Position numbers and translations under genes: made by a program. Shown here piece by piece: positions 24,685 to 34,656 of a stretch of DNA of 64,000 bases. Every line of letters begins with the position of its first letter. Within the stretch, counting starts at the first letter, position 1. Origin of the DNA: Sanghuangporus weigelae (lineage: Eukaryota; Basidiomycota; Agaricomycetes; Hymenochaetales; Hymenochaetaceae); the NCBI GenBank assembly GCA_033182465.1, contig CP137320.1, positions 2,170,001 through 2,234,000 on the forward strand, in the 5' to 3' direction. The notes under the pieces are model-generated. The model was not told the origin of the DNA, ran no database searches, and saw only the letters and a list, made by a program, of their open reading frames with translations.

Positions 24685-25677
24685 TCACGCCTTTGCCTTC
24701 TTGGATGCTGGTTTAGCTTTCGAGGATGGCTTGGATGCGGGCTTATTTGAAGCTGGCTTCGCTGATGATTTCTTTGGCTTTGACGCAGCAGCCTTTGCAG
24801 CGGTCTACGGAACAATAGTCAGTAACCGCCCAAATAAATACATATCAGAGGATCACATACCTTCTTTGCATCGAGTTTCCTGCTTGAGGTCTTCTTTGTC
24901 GGCGCTGTCACAGTCTTCGACTTCTTAGTGGTTGTGGCCTTCGGTGTGGTGGATTTCTTCGGAGCAGCCTTCTTGGCAGTAGTGCTCTTCGCCGGTGCCT
25001 TCTTCGGAGGAGCAGCTTTGGTTGCCTTCGCGGCAGGCTTAGTGGCCGTTGTAGTCTTTCCCTTTGCCTTGGGCTTTGGGCTAACCGGCTTCGCATTCTG
25101 AAAAGTTGGATTAGAAGATGAACAACTACAAACTCAAATGCGACATACCTCCTTGGAAGATGCGTTGGACTTGGTCTTCGGCGCGAGCTTAACCTTGCCA
25201 GACGGGCCCTTCGGTAAGACGAAGTAACCTTTCTCAGCGCCAGAAGTAATGGCCCGGTTGAGCTGGAATAGGGCCGTGCCGTTCATGTCAATCTTGTATT
25301 TCTTCTCAGCGTACTAAATGAACAATTAGACTGTGAACTACAACGCCTACGAACAAGACCAACCTTTTTGATAGTGGAACGCGAAACGCCAGTACGAGAG
25401 TCACCAGGATTCTCCGCGATGCATTCCTAATGGAACTCAGTAGGCGGTATGCGGCTTAACACGAAGTCAAACATACCTTAACGATATCCTTCCATGAAGG
25501 GTGAGCAGCATTAGAGGCTTTCGCCGAGACAGCCTTTTTCGCCTTAGTTGAGACGGCCTTGGTAGTCGCCTTCTTGGTTGCCTTCTTCTCTTTCGGAGAA
25601 GCCTTGCCTTTAGAAGCAGGGGCTGGAGCCTCAGTGATAGCGGAGACAGGAGCAGCAGCGACTTCAGTGGAAGACAT
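24685..25677 (-). CDS. Linker histone H1, copy A
   Basis: Histone H1 binds the nucleosome dyad and linker DNA. After an Ala/Lys-rich head (SSTEVAAAPVSAITEAP) the globular winged-helix domain reads HPSWKDIVKECIAENPGDSR, TGVSRSTIKKYAEKKYKIDM and LFQLNRAITSGAEKGYFVLP, then the GKVKLAP strand. The tail is a long Lys/Ala/Pro-rich region (TTTATKPAAKATKAAPPKKA and similar) ending SKKAKA. Introns fall after the codons for IVK, after IKK, after KE at the domain end, and in the tail after DAKK. The same positions are split in copy B at 28.9 kb, so the two genes are paralogues. Replication-linked expression is expected for the family but not shown here. Confidence 0.95.
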
Positions 25678-25790
25678 TGTAGTTGATGGCAGAAGTTAGA
25701 GAGGTTGAGATAAATCTGAGTGTGAGATCCGAGATACGGGGAATTTAGAAAGAGGCCTTTAGGTGAACAAATCGACGCGACTGGCGTTCC

Positions 25791-25797
25791 TTATATA
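25791..25797 (-). promoter_or_regulatory. TATA-like box of histone H1-A
   Basis: The minus strand reads AGATATATAAGG about 115 bp before the H1-A start codon, a good TATA consensus at a plausible distance for a strongly expressed gene. Confidence 0.55.
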
Positions 25798-25895
25798 TCT
25801 GCGTCCCCCAAGTGGCGGTGCAAAATTCATATTCGAACTCCGCTCACCAGGCAACAACCACTTGAACGCGTCAATCATATCAGCATGACGCGTCG

Positions 25896-25901
25896 CACGT
25901 G
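25896..25901. promoter_or_regulatory. CACGTG box upstream of histone H1-A
   Basis: CACGTG (context CGCACGTGAT) lies about 220 bp before the H1-A start and about 100 bp upstream of its TATA-like box. Function inferred. Confidence 0.4.
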
Positions 25902-26085
25902 ATCCTATCCCTCTCCTTCCTTGTTTGCTGCTCCTGGGTATTTACACGGACAATTCCATCCAAGAAGGCGGCGATGGATGAGGCATGCAAATTCGCGAAC
26001 AAAATCTGAAATCATGGGTGTACAGAATTTACTAACGACACTTATATGGTAACGACAACCCCGATTCGCTCTCGCTCAAAGCTAT

Positions 26086-28262
26086 TTAGATATGATACTT
26101 CCGTGCAGGAACGACCTTAAAAGTTCCATTCGTCTGTGCAAGTCCCCTCTCCCCGAGCGACACCCAATCACCCGGAGCAATTTCTTTGTCATCGTCATCG
26201 AGAGGAAGAGTAACCGATGGTCCACGAACTACGACCTGATGGACCTATGTCAGCAATCTTTTGAAAAAATACGAGATAGCGTTTTCTTACCTCGCCAACG
26301 GGATCTGCACCCTTTTCCACGGCTGCATCATCAACACCCACAATTTTTGCTTCAATGTTGATCGATGGCGGTCCAACGTGAGCGATGCCTGCGAACTCCG
26401 GGTTTCCTGCTGAGTACTCGGAAAATTCCTGGAAATCGAGGGGATGGGAGAAAAACACAGGTCCTGCGACCAACGGATGTTCGTGTGCATTTATGATAGG
26501 CACGGAAAGCGCAAGCCGAGCGGGAGTTAGAGACTTCGCTTCAGTTACTTCTGTGAACAGAAATACTGAGCATCAAAATACGTCTTTTGAAATTGACAAC
26601 TTGCCACCGCTGATAATGACAGATCGAAGACTATCGGCCCATCCTTTCAAGACAGTCTTACGAGGCCCGGCGAGAAAAGAATTGTCCCACAAACTGTCCT
26701 TGCTAAGGAAGCCATGCCGAAGATGAGACAACTTGTGCCTCCAAGCAATGGAGAAGAACGGTGAATTTCTCGCCAGGGTCAGGATTGAAGATATGATAGA
26801 ATTCAACTGAGAAGGCGTCCTGAAATATCTTCAGTCCAAAGTACCAAAATACTTACGTTGTTAAACTTACAAGAATGTGATTGTGGGCGCAGGAACAGTT
26901 GCGCAGAGTTGCTTTACAGCTTCAGCTTCCTTAGTCGATGCTAAAATCCGACATTAGCTTGAAGGGAGTAATTTACTATGAAATTCGCGTACTGCCATCC
27001 CTGGAGAAGAAATTCGTCGTGTCGATTGTACTGAAATGAGCATTTTCATAAAGCGCGGTGTAAGCAATGGCTCGCCCAAATGACGTCGATAGAGAATGAG
27101 AAGAGACTATTGAGTCAGAGGAGGAGATTGCCCCAGTGAGAGGGAACAACGCCCTCGTCGCTGCAACACCTGCAGTCAAATTCTAGAATGCCACAATTAG
27201 TCATCTTTTCTGTGAGGAATACGGGGAAACCTCCCTACTTGGTGGGTAAGACGGGTCGCCTTCAATTCATTTTTAGGCCCAGGATAGAATGACACGGAAA
27301 AAATATCCTGCGGCTCTGTGGAAAAGTCAGCATAAGTTCAGAGAAATGGGTCGAAAACTCACGAATCGGAGGCCCTTGCACGGCATCTTCCCTGGCGCCT
27401 TTTCTTTCCAAATCCGTCAACCATAAAATCTTCACTTTAAGTTTCTCCACAAAGTCCGGAAGATCGCCTTCACCAACCAAAATCAGTGTGTGGTGTGTGT
27501 ATTCAGCATTTTCTGCGATTTGTTCAAGAACATGTTCCAAGAAGTTCACATGCAGGATGATGGCGCTTGGAGGATGTGCATCGAATACAGTGGCAAGAAG
27601 GGTCAGGGAGGTAATCGTGAAGGAAGGAATGGACTGGGACGCTAGTGCGAGGTCCGCAATCAGAAAGTCTATTTGGACATGAGCCTGTGACAAAAGAAAA
27701 GACAACGGAGCAACACCGAATGAACTCACCGATTCCATCGTTGAGAAGCAGAAGAACATTTGATTCCTTTGGTTGAAGTCCGGCGAATTTCACTAGGCCA
27801 TTGGCCAGTGCAGTACTACGTGATCTGAGCTTCTCGTTCGTAATCTGAATTTATTTACCTCAGTCTTCACATTACACAACTCGAGAAAAATCTCCAACAT
27901 ACTTCTGATGCCCATAAGGACCGAATGACAGTAAAGTCGGGTTTGATCAAATCCAACAAGGTTAAGATTGAGTTTGCAGGTCTTGCTGGTAGCTACGGGG
28001 ACATCACTGAGCTCTAGACCCGAACTCTGTAGAGCATCGATCAATAACTTGCCATGCCCATGAGTCCAGTGCCATAATTCCTGTACACGGCGCTCTCGTG
28101 AGGTTGCCTGACGCGATCCACGTCGCTCTGGCGTCCAAGAAGAATGGGATGGACGAGCGACTGTGGTGTAAGAAACGTGTGCCAAAGGAACGCACTCGCA
28201 GCAAGTACACCAAGAACGACTGTCAGCCCATCCGTTTCTGTAAGACTAGGCATTTTTTCCAT
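26086..28262 (-). CDS. AMP-binding (acyl-CoA synthetase-like) protein with degenerate motifs
   Basis: The fold is that of the AMP-forming synthetase superfamily (ANL). The N-terminus MEKMPSLTETDG is followed by a single hydrophobic segment, LTVVLGVLAASAFLWHTFL, a likely membrane anchor. Recognisable blocks are ANGLVKFAGLQPKESNVLLL, FLIADLALASQSIPSFTI, PPSAIILHVNFLEHVLEQIA, TRLTHQNLTAGVAATRALFP, LSTSFGRAIAYTALYENAHF, WADSLRSVIISGG, EFAGIAHVGPPSINIEAKIV, GEVVVRGPSVTLPLDDD and GDWVSLGERGLAQTNG. Two hallmarks are abnormal. The glycine-rich signature before the TRLTHQN block reads SVSFYPGPKNELKATRL instead of [ST]SGTTGxPKG. The protein also stops soon after the GDWV motif, so the small C-terminal lid with the catalytic Lys is absent. 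Adenylation activity is therefore doubtful. No substrate can be named. It lies between the two histone H1 genes. Confidence 0.8.
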
Positions 28263-28928
28263 TTTTTCTGGACTGCACCGCGCTCACCGCTGGTGTTGAC
28301 GAGACGACGACGACGCTGGTTGATATAGAGAGCCCGTGATTTGTCGGAGACGTATGTAAGTATCAAGTAACGCGACTCCAGACTCCGACTGCTTCTTTGA
28401 TCGACATGGACCGATCTGGTAGCTTGATCACTTTGCGATCTGCTCTCATCTTCACTCTTAGTAGACGCGTCCCATTGGACACAATTCCATAGATACCATG
28501 ATTTTAGCGCCAAATCAAATGGTATCGCACATTGATTGCCTAAAGACGCGTTTCCTTCGATGAAAAACGCGCATATTCCACGTTTCATGATCTGTCAAGA
28601 GCCTCATTGTCCTATCAAGTGCACAGGGAAGCGGCATGCGGCTGTCCCAGTCCGCCATCTTCAACAAGCACTACCTGGTCATCGCGTGCGGTAGCCAAGG
28701 GAATGGCTATCCAACGCAGACGCCAATTGCGTGCGGAACGAAGGCGGACACACATACAATGAGCACGTGAGAGATTCGGACTTCCAATCTCGTCCGGCTA
28801 CTCTCAACAACCACTCTTAAGTTCCGACTCCTACCGCCATATCCCCCAGTTTCTCCTGTCTTCCACAGATAGCATCTCCTCAGCTAGTCTCGCCGTAACT
28901 GAACGCATACTTATCCTCCTGTGTTCTA
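28263..28928. other. Divergent intergenic region AMP-binding-like / H1-B
   Basis: 666 bp between opposite start codons. Apart from a CACGTG box there is a C/T-rich stretch (28840-28880) just before H1-B, as often seen at fungal promoters. No convincing coding frame. Confidence 0.45.
28764..28769. promoter_or_regulatory. CACGTG box upstream of histone H1-B
   Basis: CACGTG (context GAGCACGTGAGA) is 160 bp before the H1-B start codon. The other H1 gene has the same box about 220 bp from its start. Confidence 0.4.
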
Positions 28929-30245
28929 ATGTCTAAGACAGCGTCTTCAACGAGGAAGGGGTCTATGGCCAAGTCTGCGAAGCCCTCCACCCACCCAAGC
29001 TGGATTGATATGATCAAGGTAAGCATCCTATGTCCTATGTATACTAGTTTTGTGCTTGCTTCGCTGTGAACGATCTTATGAGGATGTCCTCGTGCCTTCG
29101 CTTATGTTCTTGCGAGACATTGTTTATCAGCACGAGGCGCATCAACCAGTTTGATGTTTCAGTTTCAGACATTCCATAGACACATAGTTCTGGATATTCA
29201 GTATAGCTTAATTTTCTTATAGGAATGCATCATCGCGCATCCAGAAGACTCTCGCGTGGGCGTCTCTCGTCCTACCATTAAGAAAGTTCGTTTATAGTAC
29301 GCTCATGACGACATCGACTGATATGAACTCTGTGGCGTTCAGTTTATTGAAACCAAGTATAAACTCTCCATGGATGCCTCGCATACCTCGCAACTCTCAC
29401 GTGCAATTGTCTCTGGTTCCGAGAAGGGTACATTTGTGTTACCGAAAGGTGAGGCCATCGCAGTTCCGATATCGATATCCATGCTCACACGAGCATGAAG
29501 GACCCTCGGGCAAAGTCAAATTGGCTCCGAAGGCAAAGCCTGATACACCCAAGGAGATGGACAAGGCTGAGAAAGAGGTTTGCTTCAATCAGCATTCACA
29601 TTGATTTAGGACTAATGGAGATCCCAAAGAACAAGAAATCCACAAAGACCGCTAAGGCAGCTCCGAAGAAATCTGTCGCAAACAAGAAGACGTTGGCTAC
29701 TAGCGCAAAGCAGGTCGGCAGTCTTTGTCAGCAATCGGCCTTTCTAACTGTGTCTAACTCTACCCTTAGAATAAGAAGACTTCTATTACGAAAGCTTCGG
29801 GTGGTAAGGGCCCAGCACCGAAGAAACCGGCTGAGAAAGCCCAATCAAAGACGCTCAGCAAAAAACCTAATTCCAGCCCTGCGAAGAAACCTACTGTGCC
29901 ATCTAAGAAGGCAACAACCACGAAGACCAAGCCCGCCGCCAAGAAGTCAAGCTCCAAGAAATCCGGTGTGAAGAAGGTATTTATTCTATTCTCGCGCTAT
30001 TTATAGTCTTGATTTATCAAGTTTTTCTTTAATAGGCGGCGGCAAAGACGGCCGCTTCCAAACCAAAGAAACTGGTCTCGAAGGGAAAACTGGCCTCCAA
30101 GACGGCCGCATCTTCCAAGAAGCCCGTTTCAACCAAGTCCACTAAACCAGCTTCTCGAGCGGAGAAGGCAAGTGTATGCCTCTCTATCAACTGTTGCTTT
30201 CTTGACTTCTCCTGCCTTTAGCCCGCATTCTCGGCCAAGGCTTGA
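28929..30245 (+). CDS. Linker histone H1, copy B
   Basis: A short basic head (MSKTASSTRKGSMAKSAKPS) leads into the globular domain: HPSWIDMIKECIIAHPEDSR, VGVSRPTIKKFIETKYKLSM, SQLSRAIVSGSEKGTFVLPK and GPSGKVKLAPK. A Lys/Ala/Ser-rich tail follows. Most introns sit at the same codons as in copy A (after MIK, after IKK, after AEKE, and in the tail after VKK). Copy B has extra introns after LPK and in the tail. The final intron probably uses a GC donor: exon end GCGGAGAAG, then GCAAGTG, with acceptor CTTTAG at 30221, so the protein ends PAFSAKA. Without that splice it would read on into a Cys-rich, non-basic end unlike H1. The globular domain differs from copy A at about a third of positions, so the duplication is not recent. 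Confidence 0.9.
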
Positions 30246-30593
30246 TTACCATTGGGTGCTACTTTGGTACATTATTCTGTATTCGATTCCTCTGCGAGAT
30301 GGTTGTATGAATGGTCTTGGTTGTCAACGCTGTACTACTACTAACACTGTACACGAACATCTATTTTATATAAATATAAGCTGTTTCCGTCGTGATTCGA
30401 CCAATTGTAGTTGCCGTGTGACTAGTACTCTCCTTAATTACAAGTACAATACAGTAAATTAAAATATTATTTAATAACAAATCTTTAGAGACTGTCACGT
30501 GCCTCGTGTTTGTTGACGCGTCTTAAGATTGAGATTGCCTGGTGTTCCTTCCAAGTCTCAAGAAGAACGTAAACCACACAAAATCATCTGAAG
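30246..30593. other. Intergenic region H1-B / SPC24
   Basis: 348 bp between genes on the same strand, AT-rich at 30350-30490 (probably the H1-B 3' UTR and polyadenylation region), then the SPC24 promoter with a CACGTG box. No gene seen. Confidence 0.45.
30496..30501. promoter_or_regulatory. CACGTG box upstream of SPC24
   Basis: CACGTG (context TGTCACGTGCC) is about 95 bp before the SPC24 start codon. In yeast the same motif also forms centromere element CDEI, but nothing else here resembles a point centromere. Confidence 0.4.
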
Positions 30594-31403
30594 ATGGTAG
30601 ATTCCATGCAAGATGCTATGTAAGGCCGAAACCTTTACTCTTTCAACACGCTCTGACAGTACTCCAGCAAAGTCCTGCAGAGCATGAGCCCGATCTTTGA
30701 CCCCACAGATGATTATCTCAGTATCGTCAGTGCGGAGGAGCAGATGGGCAATGTGGCGGCTCGAAGGCAAAAGGAGCTGGATGATGTGAACGGAAATCTA
30801 AAAAGCAAGTTTTGCTTCTGCATTCTCCGTCCTCAAGCTTATCAGATACTTGGTTGCTGCAGACCTTCTCCGAACACTGGATGCGGCGCGAGCGTCCTGC
30901 ACGCGTCCACCGACAGCACCGTCAGCCGAAGCTCACGCTGAAGCTCTCAACGCACTCGATGCGGCGCGTCTCGGCTTCATGAAACGTATAAATGCTGCTG
31001 ATAGCTCGCTTGCGGAGAAGGAGGCCGCACTGGCGAGACTCCGTGAAGAGTGTTCGAAGCTCGAGGCAAGCGATCCTGCTTCCGAGCATGAAGTGGACGC
31101 TTCAACGTGAGCAACGTTCTACACGGCTCTTGCTTCTCAAGAGCTGACTTGTTCTGACTTTTGCCCTTTTCTAGTCTAAAGCTCACGTTCATCTGTGGCC
31201 TGGGATTCACTCCTGTGATTGACAAGAACGGAAGAGTGCAGAAGGTCCTTCTCCGTAAGTCAATCAACGATGGTTCACTGCATTGTATTGTCACTAATAG
31301 CCTTGCAGGATCGCAGTCCGGTGAGATCTATAGCATATCATTCGATGGTTCAAAGACAAACGACGAGTATGCGAACCTACTATGGAACCTCGCGTCATCA
31401 TGA
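30594..31403 (+). CDS. SPC24: Kinetochore NDC80 complex subunit SPC24
   Basis: Spc24 pairs with Spc25 at the centromere-proximal end of the NDC80 complex that links kinetochores to microtubules. Exons read MVDSMQDA, then MSPIFDPTDDYLSIVSAEEQ with QMGNVAARRQKELDDVNG, then a coiled coil (ALNALDAARLGFMKRINAAD, SSLAEKEAALARLREECSKL), then a small globular end. That end is LKLTFICGLGFTPVIDKNG, RVQKVLLRSQSGEIYSISFD and NDEYANLLWNLASS. The layout of short head, coiled coil and RWD-like C-terminal domain with a final aromatic helix fits fungal Spc24, as does the length of about 190 residues. The first intron joins AT to CATGAGC by a GAG acceptor. If it is not used, translation could start at the ATG at 30684. 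Identity is by pattern, not strong motif. Confidence 0.7.
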
Positions 31404-31615
31404 CCATACCTTGTCTAATACGAGTTCGCACTTGCTTCTCTAGTATCGGTTCTTGTTTTACTTAAGAATTGCAGACCTTATTTGTATGTACGCAACAAGT
31501 AGAACAGACTCTATCAGAGCTCTGCCTGACAGACACCGTAATTACAAGGAAGCTCTTCGGCCTAATATATGTACATTATATTCAATTGTAAAGGTAATGG
31601 GAATAAACAATTGTC

Positions 31616-34498
31616 TCATGCATTCGGCGAGGGAAGAGGAGTTCGTCCCAACGTTCGCTAGAAAGCCGTATCATGTCATCAAGTACGTACACTATGTTTT
31701 CGAACTACTTACGAGAACGTCCTCCTTGACGATCCAAATTTTCCTTACGGGACATTTCTCGCAGTCCTCCCGAACTTTGGCCTCTATTGCATTCTTCTTC
31801 ACTCGATGAGGACGCAGATCTTGATATAGGCTTTCAACAAGCCACGTCAGGTTGCCACTATTTAGCGAGGCAACTTTATCCGCGAAGTACGGTAGTAATG
31901 CTGTTGGGAAGGGATTCTTCGGCTGCATAGACGCTCGTTTGACAGGTGTGGGGACTGTAGCCATAGGAGTGGCTGCAGATTGGGCAACGGCAAGCTGAGG
32001 CAATGTTACGCCCATCGAATCCACATTTGAGCTTGTGTTCTGGATATGCGGAGGAAGTGCCGGAACCACAAAGCCTTGTTTTGACGGCGCCAACTTCTCA
32101 GTGACTATAGGTATCGAGATAAATGTGAACGGATCAATGGGGAAGGGCGTGTCTAAAAGCAGAAGTAGAATCAGACTTCCTGGAGTTACCGGAAAGGACA
32201 TTGATGTACCGTTAAAGAGCTGGATGCGATACTGATTAAACGGTTCGTATTCGCATTCACCAATATTTGTCTCCAAACACGGTCCTTTCGAAAAGGGTAC
32301 TAATGGCATGACCTTTCGCTTCTTTGGTTCTTTGGACTCCTTTTCCGCTGGTGCTGTCTTGCGTTTGGGCATAAGGTCCTGAGGGAGTGGAAAACCCGGA
32401 GAACCCGCTCTCTCGTCCAAGGGCGTCCCAGGATCAATCGGTTCGTCGTCATCCACCAGCCAATCGTCGAACTCGTCATCACCGACATCGCTTGACTTTT
32501 CAACATCGCTCCCGGCCCCTGCCAAACTCTGTAAGTCATCTGCACCCTCTTCCTCTTCTTCCCAATCCTCTTCGGAATCGTAGCTGTAATCAAATGCTAC
32601 CGCATCCTTGGCAAACGGAGTTCGAGGGCCAACGACCACAGAGGATTTTGTGAAAGTACCAAAATAGCCTGGCCGATAATCTTCGTGAAAGATTAAAACC
32701 TTGGCGGGGATCTTGTCCCTTGATGCCAGAAGAGTCTGCAACGAACGGACAGCAGTATCATCACCCAGGATTTCCGCTTCAGATAGTCGAGCAAAAAGGT
32801 CGCGAACGGAATGCGCTGAAGATGATTTGTATAGTAACCCATTCGTATTGTAGCTTCCAGAAGATATTCGCCGTTTAGATGATACTCTTTCGATAAACTC
32901 AGAAAAGGGCCCTAATGTGTCATATTAAGCGTTTGCGTGACAAATGAGTAATAAAGAGTACGGACCTCGGCTGTTTGAGGGTACTTCATGTGTTCGGGAA
33001 GCAGGATCCGACCGCTCTTGGTCGATGACAATCACTTCTTTCACCTTCGCCTCATGGAAATAGTTAATGGGCGCCAAGGTAGCATTCTTCTTCAGTATAA
33101 ATGGCTTGAATGCTTTCTCGAACTCAGACTGTGATGAGGACGCTTCCTTCTTCTGCGAAGAACTAGCTGATGCAGGGCTCAGTATCTTACTGCTTGTCGT
33201 CTTCGGTTTGGAGAAAAATGAGCTCATGATTGAACGCGATTTGTTTTGAGCCTCTTGTAGCTTCCGCTCCTTCTCTTCTTTAGCCGCCTTTTTCTCTGCT
33301 CTCTCTTTCTCCTTTGGAAAAATATTCAGTTTCATTTAATGCCTTGAAATGACTGCAGTTTACCTTAGCCAAGCGTTCTGGATCTACAGGTTTATCCTTC
33401 TTCGGCCGGTCCGACTTCTTTGCTTCTGTATTGTCGTTAGCTGGACGGTTCGATTTCTGAGAATTCGCAAGTCAAGTCGGCGTCAAAGACGTACAAAAGG
33501 GCTGGGACTAACCATGTCAATGTGACCATCTGTTGCTGTGTGAGTGTTCGGACTGTTTTCATCGTTCGTTGAAGAGATCTGCGAAATTTCCGATTTTGCT
33601 TTCTTGCCGCTCTTTGTATATGCGACTTTCTCCGATTGAGGAAGAGCATCGAACAAAGCCTTGAGTTCTTGCTTCGCCTGGATGCAACCTTGAGTCAAAA
33701 CCTGTAGAAAGGGCGACAACTGATTACTTGCCTGTCTTCTCTCCGCAAGACGCGACTCAAACCTTTCTCGAGAAGCCTTGGGCAGCATATCATACATCTC
33801 TTCTTTCACTTCCCACCTCCATACGCTTGTAGCCGCAGAGACTTTCTCCATCCAGTCTATTCCGTAATTTACACGGTCGCAGACGCGTAAAATTGCACTT
33901 TCAATAGCAATGGTCGTCAGAGAAGCTCCACTTGAGTTGGCCTCGTCAGTTTCTGTTTCTTCAGGTCTGAGGGCTTCTTGTAGGTGCCTTTCAAGGAAGG
34001 AGATGGTTTTATCGCTGATAAGATCCGCCGTAAGAATCCTAGCAGTTCTCAGGTTTCAGGCGTCTCGTACCTTTCGTGTACGAGCTTGGCAATTAGAGGT
34101 ACATGCTCTTCTGGTACGTCTTGCAGAGGCGAATTACTCTCTTTCGCTCGATTCGCTAAGAAATCACGGAAGCTGACGATTTCTATGAAAACTCTGTCAA
34201 CGCACGCCTTGGTGGCTTGTACAATCAGATGCGCACCTTGCATAGTCTCTGACATCTTCTCGCACGACAATGGCTTCTGGCGGAAGACTAGCTTGCCGTT
34301 CTTCAACTCCATGAGTGGCTGTTTCTCCGTTTTTGTCGCTGTTTGACATGTCAGTTTATGCCGAAGGTCATCCGACGAGAAAACGCACGAGAAATTTGCG
34401 CGCTATCAGGCTTCACGGTCACTTCTGACACGTACCGTGAGCAACATTCGGTAAGATCAAGCATTTTACGAACCTTTCTGAACCTCTATATTTGACAT
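31616..34498 (-). CDS. RLF2: Chromatin assembly factor 1 large subunit (p150/Cac1/Rlf2)
   Basis: CAF-1 places H3-H4 on newly replicated DNA and is recruited by PCNA. The first exons give MSNIEVQK, EVTVKPDSAQIS, then TEKQPLMELKNGKLVFRQKP. A Lys/Glu/Arg-rich helix follows (EKERAEKKAAKEEKERKLQE), with a PIP-like box RSIMSSFFSKPK directly after it, as in other CAF-1 large subunits. The core signature is PAKVLIFHEDYRPGYFGTFT, then VAFDYSYDSEEDWEEEEEG and DEFDDWLVDDDEPIDP. The C-terminal winged-helix-like region has NPFPTALLPYFADKVASLNS and TWLVESLYQDLRPHRVKKNA. The end is uncertain: after KEDVL a GTAAGT donor suggests a last short exon stopping near 31616. Without that splice the frame stops at 31692. 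It shares a 158-bp promoter with RFC2. Confidence 0.92.
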
Positions 34499-34656
34499 GT
34501 CTACCAGCAGCATAGCAGACCGGCAGTGTCGAGTGTGGAGTGACGAAGCGAGGCGAAGGAGAGAGGTGAGGCCGCGCGAAGGTCTGTGACTGTCGCGTTA
34601 GTCACGACTCATCGTTTGTCACGCGCTTCAACTGAACGCGCTTGCCCTCTTCAAAC
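34499..34656. promoter_or_regulatory. 158-bp bidirectional promoter region CAF-1 / RFC2
   Basis: The start codons of the CAF-1 large subunit and RFC2, both S-phase functions, face away from each other across 158 bp. The sequence contains GTCACGACTCATCG and GTCACGCGCTTC, with two ACGCG-like cores close to RFC2 (AACGCG, CACGCG). ACGCG is the core of MBF-type S-phase boxes, so shared cell-cycle control is possible. Confidence 0.45.

Larger units (their letters stand above)
25678..26085. other. Promoter region of histone H1-A
   Basis: 408 bp between the H1-A start and the stop of the upstream AMP-binding-like gene, both on the minus strand. It contains a TATA-like box and a CACGTG box in the right orientation and spacing for H1-A. 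No coding frame was seen. Confidence 0.5.

Noticed and set aside
28223-28588. 121-codon minus-strand frame upstream of the AMP-binding-like gene, possible longer N-terminus
   Set aside because: It is in a different frame from MEKMPSLTETDG and no donor/acceptor pair joins them convincingly.
30496-30501. CACGTG near SPC24 as part of a point-centromere element
   Set aside because: There is no CDEII-like AT tract of the right length followed by a CDEIII core, and basidiomycete centromeres are regional.
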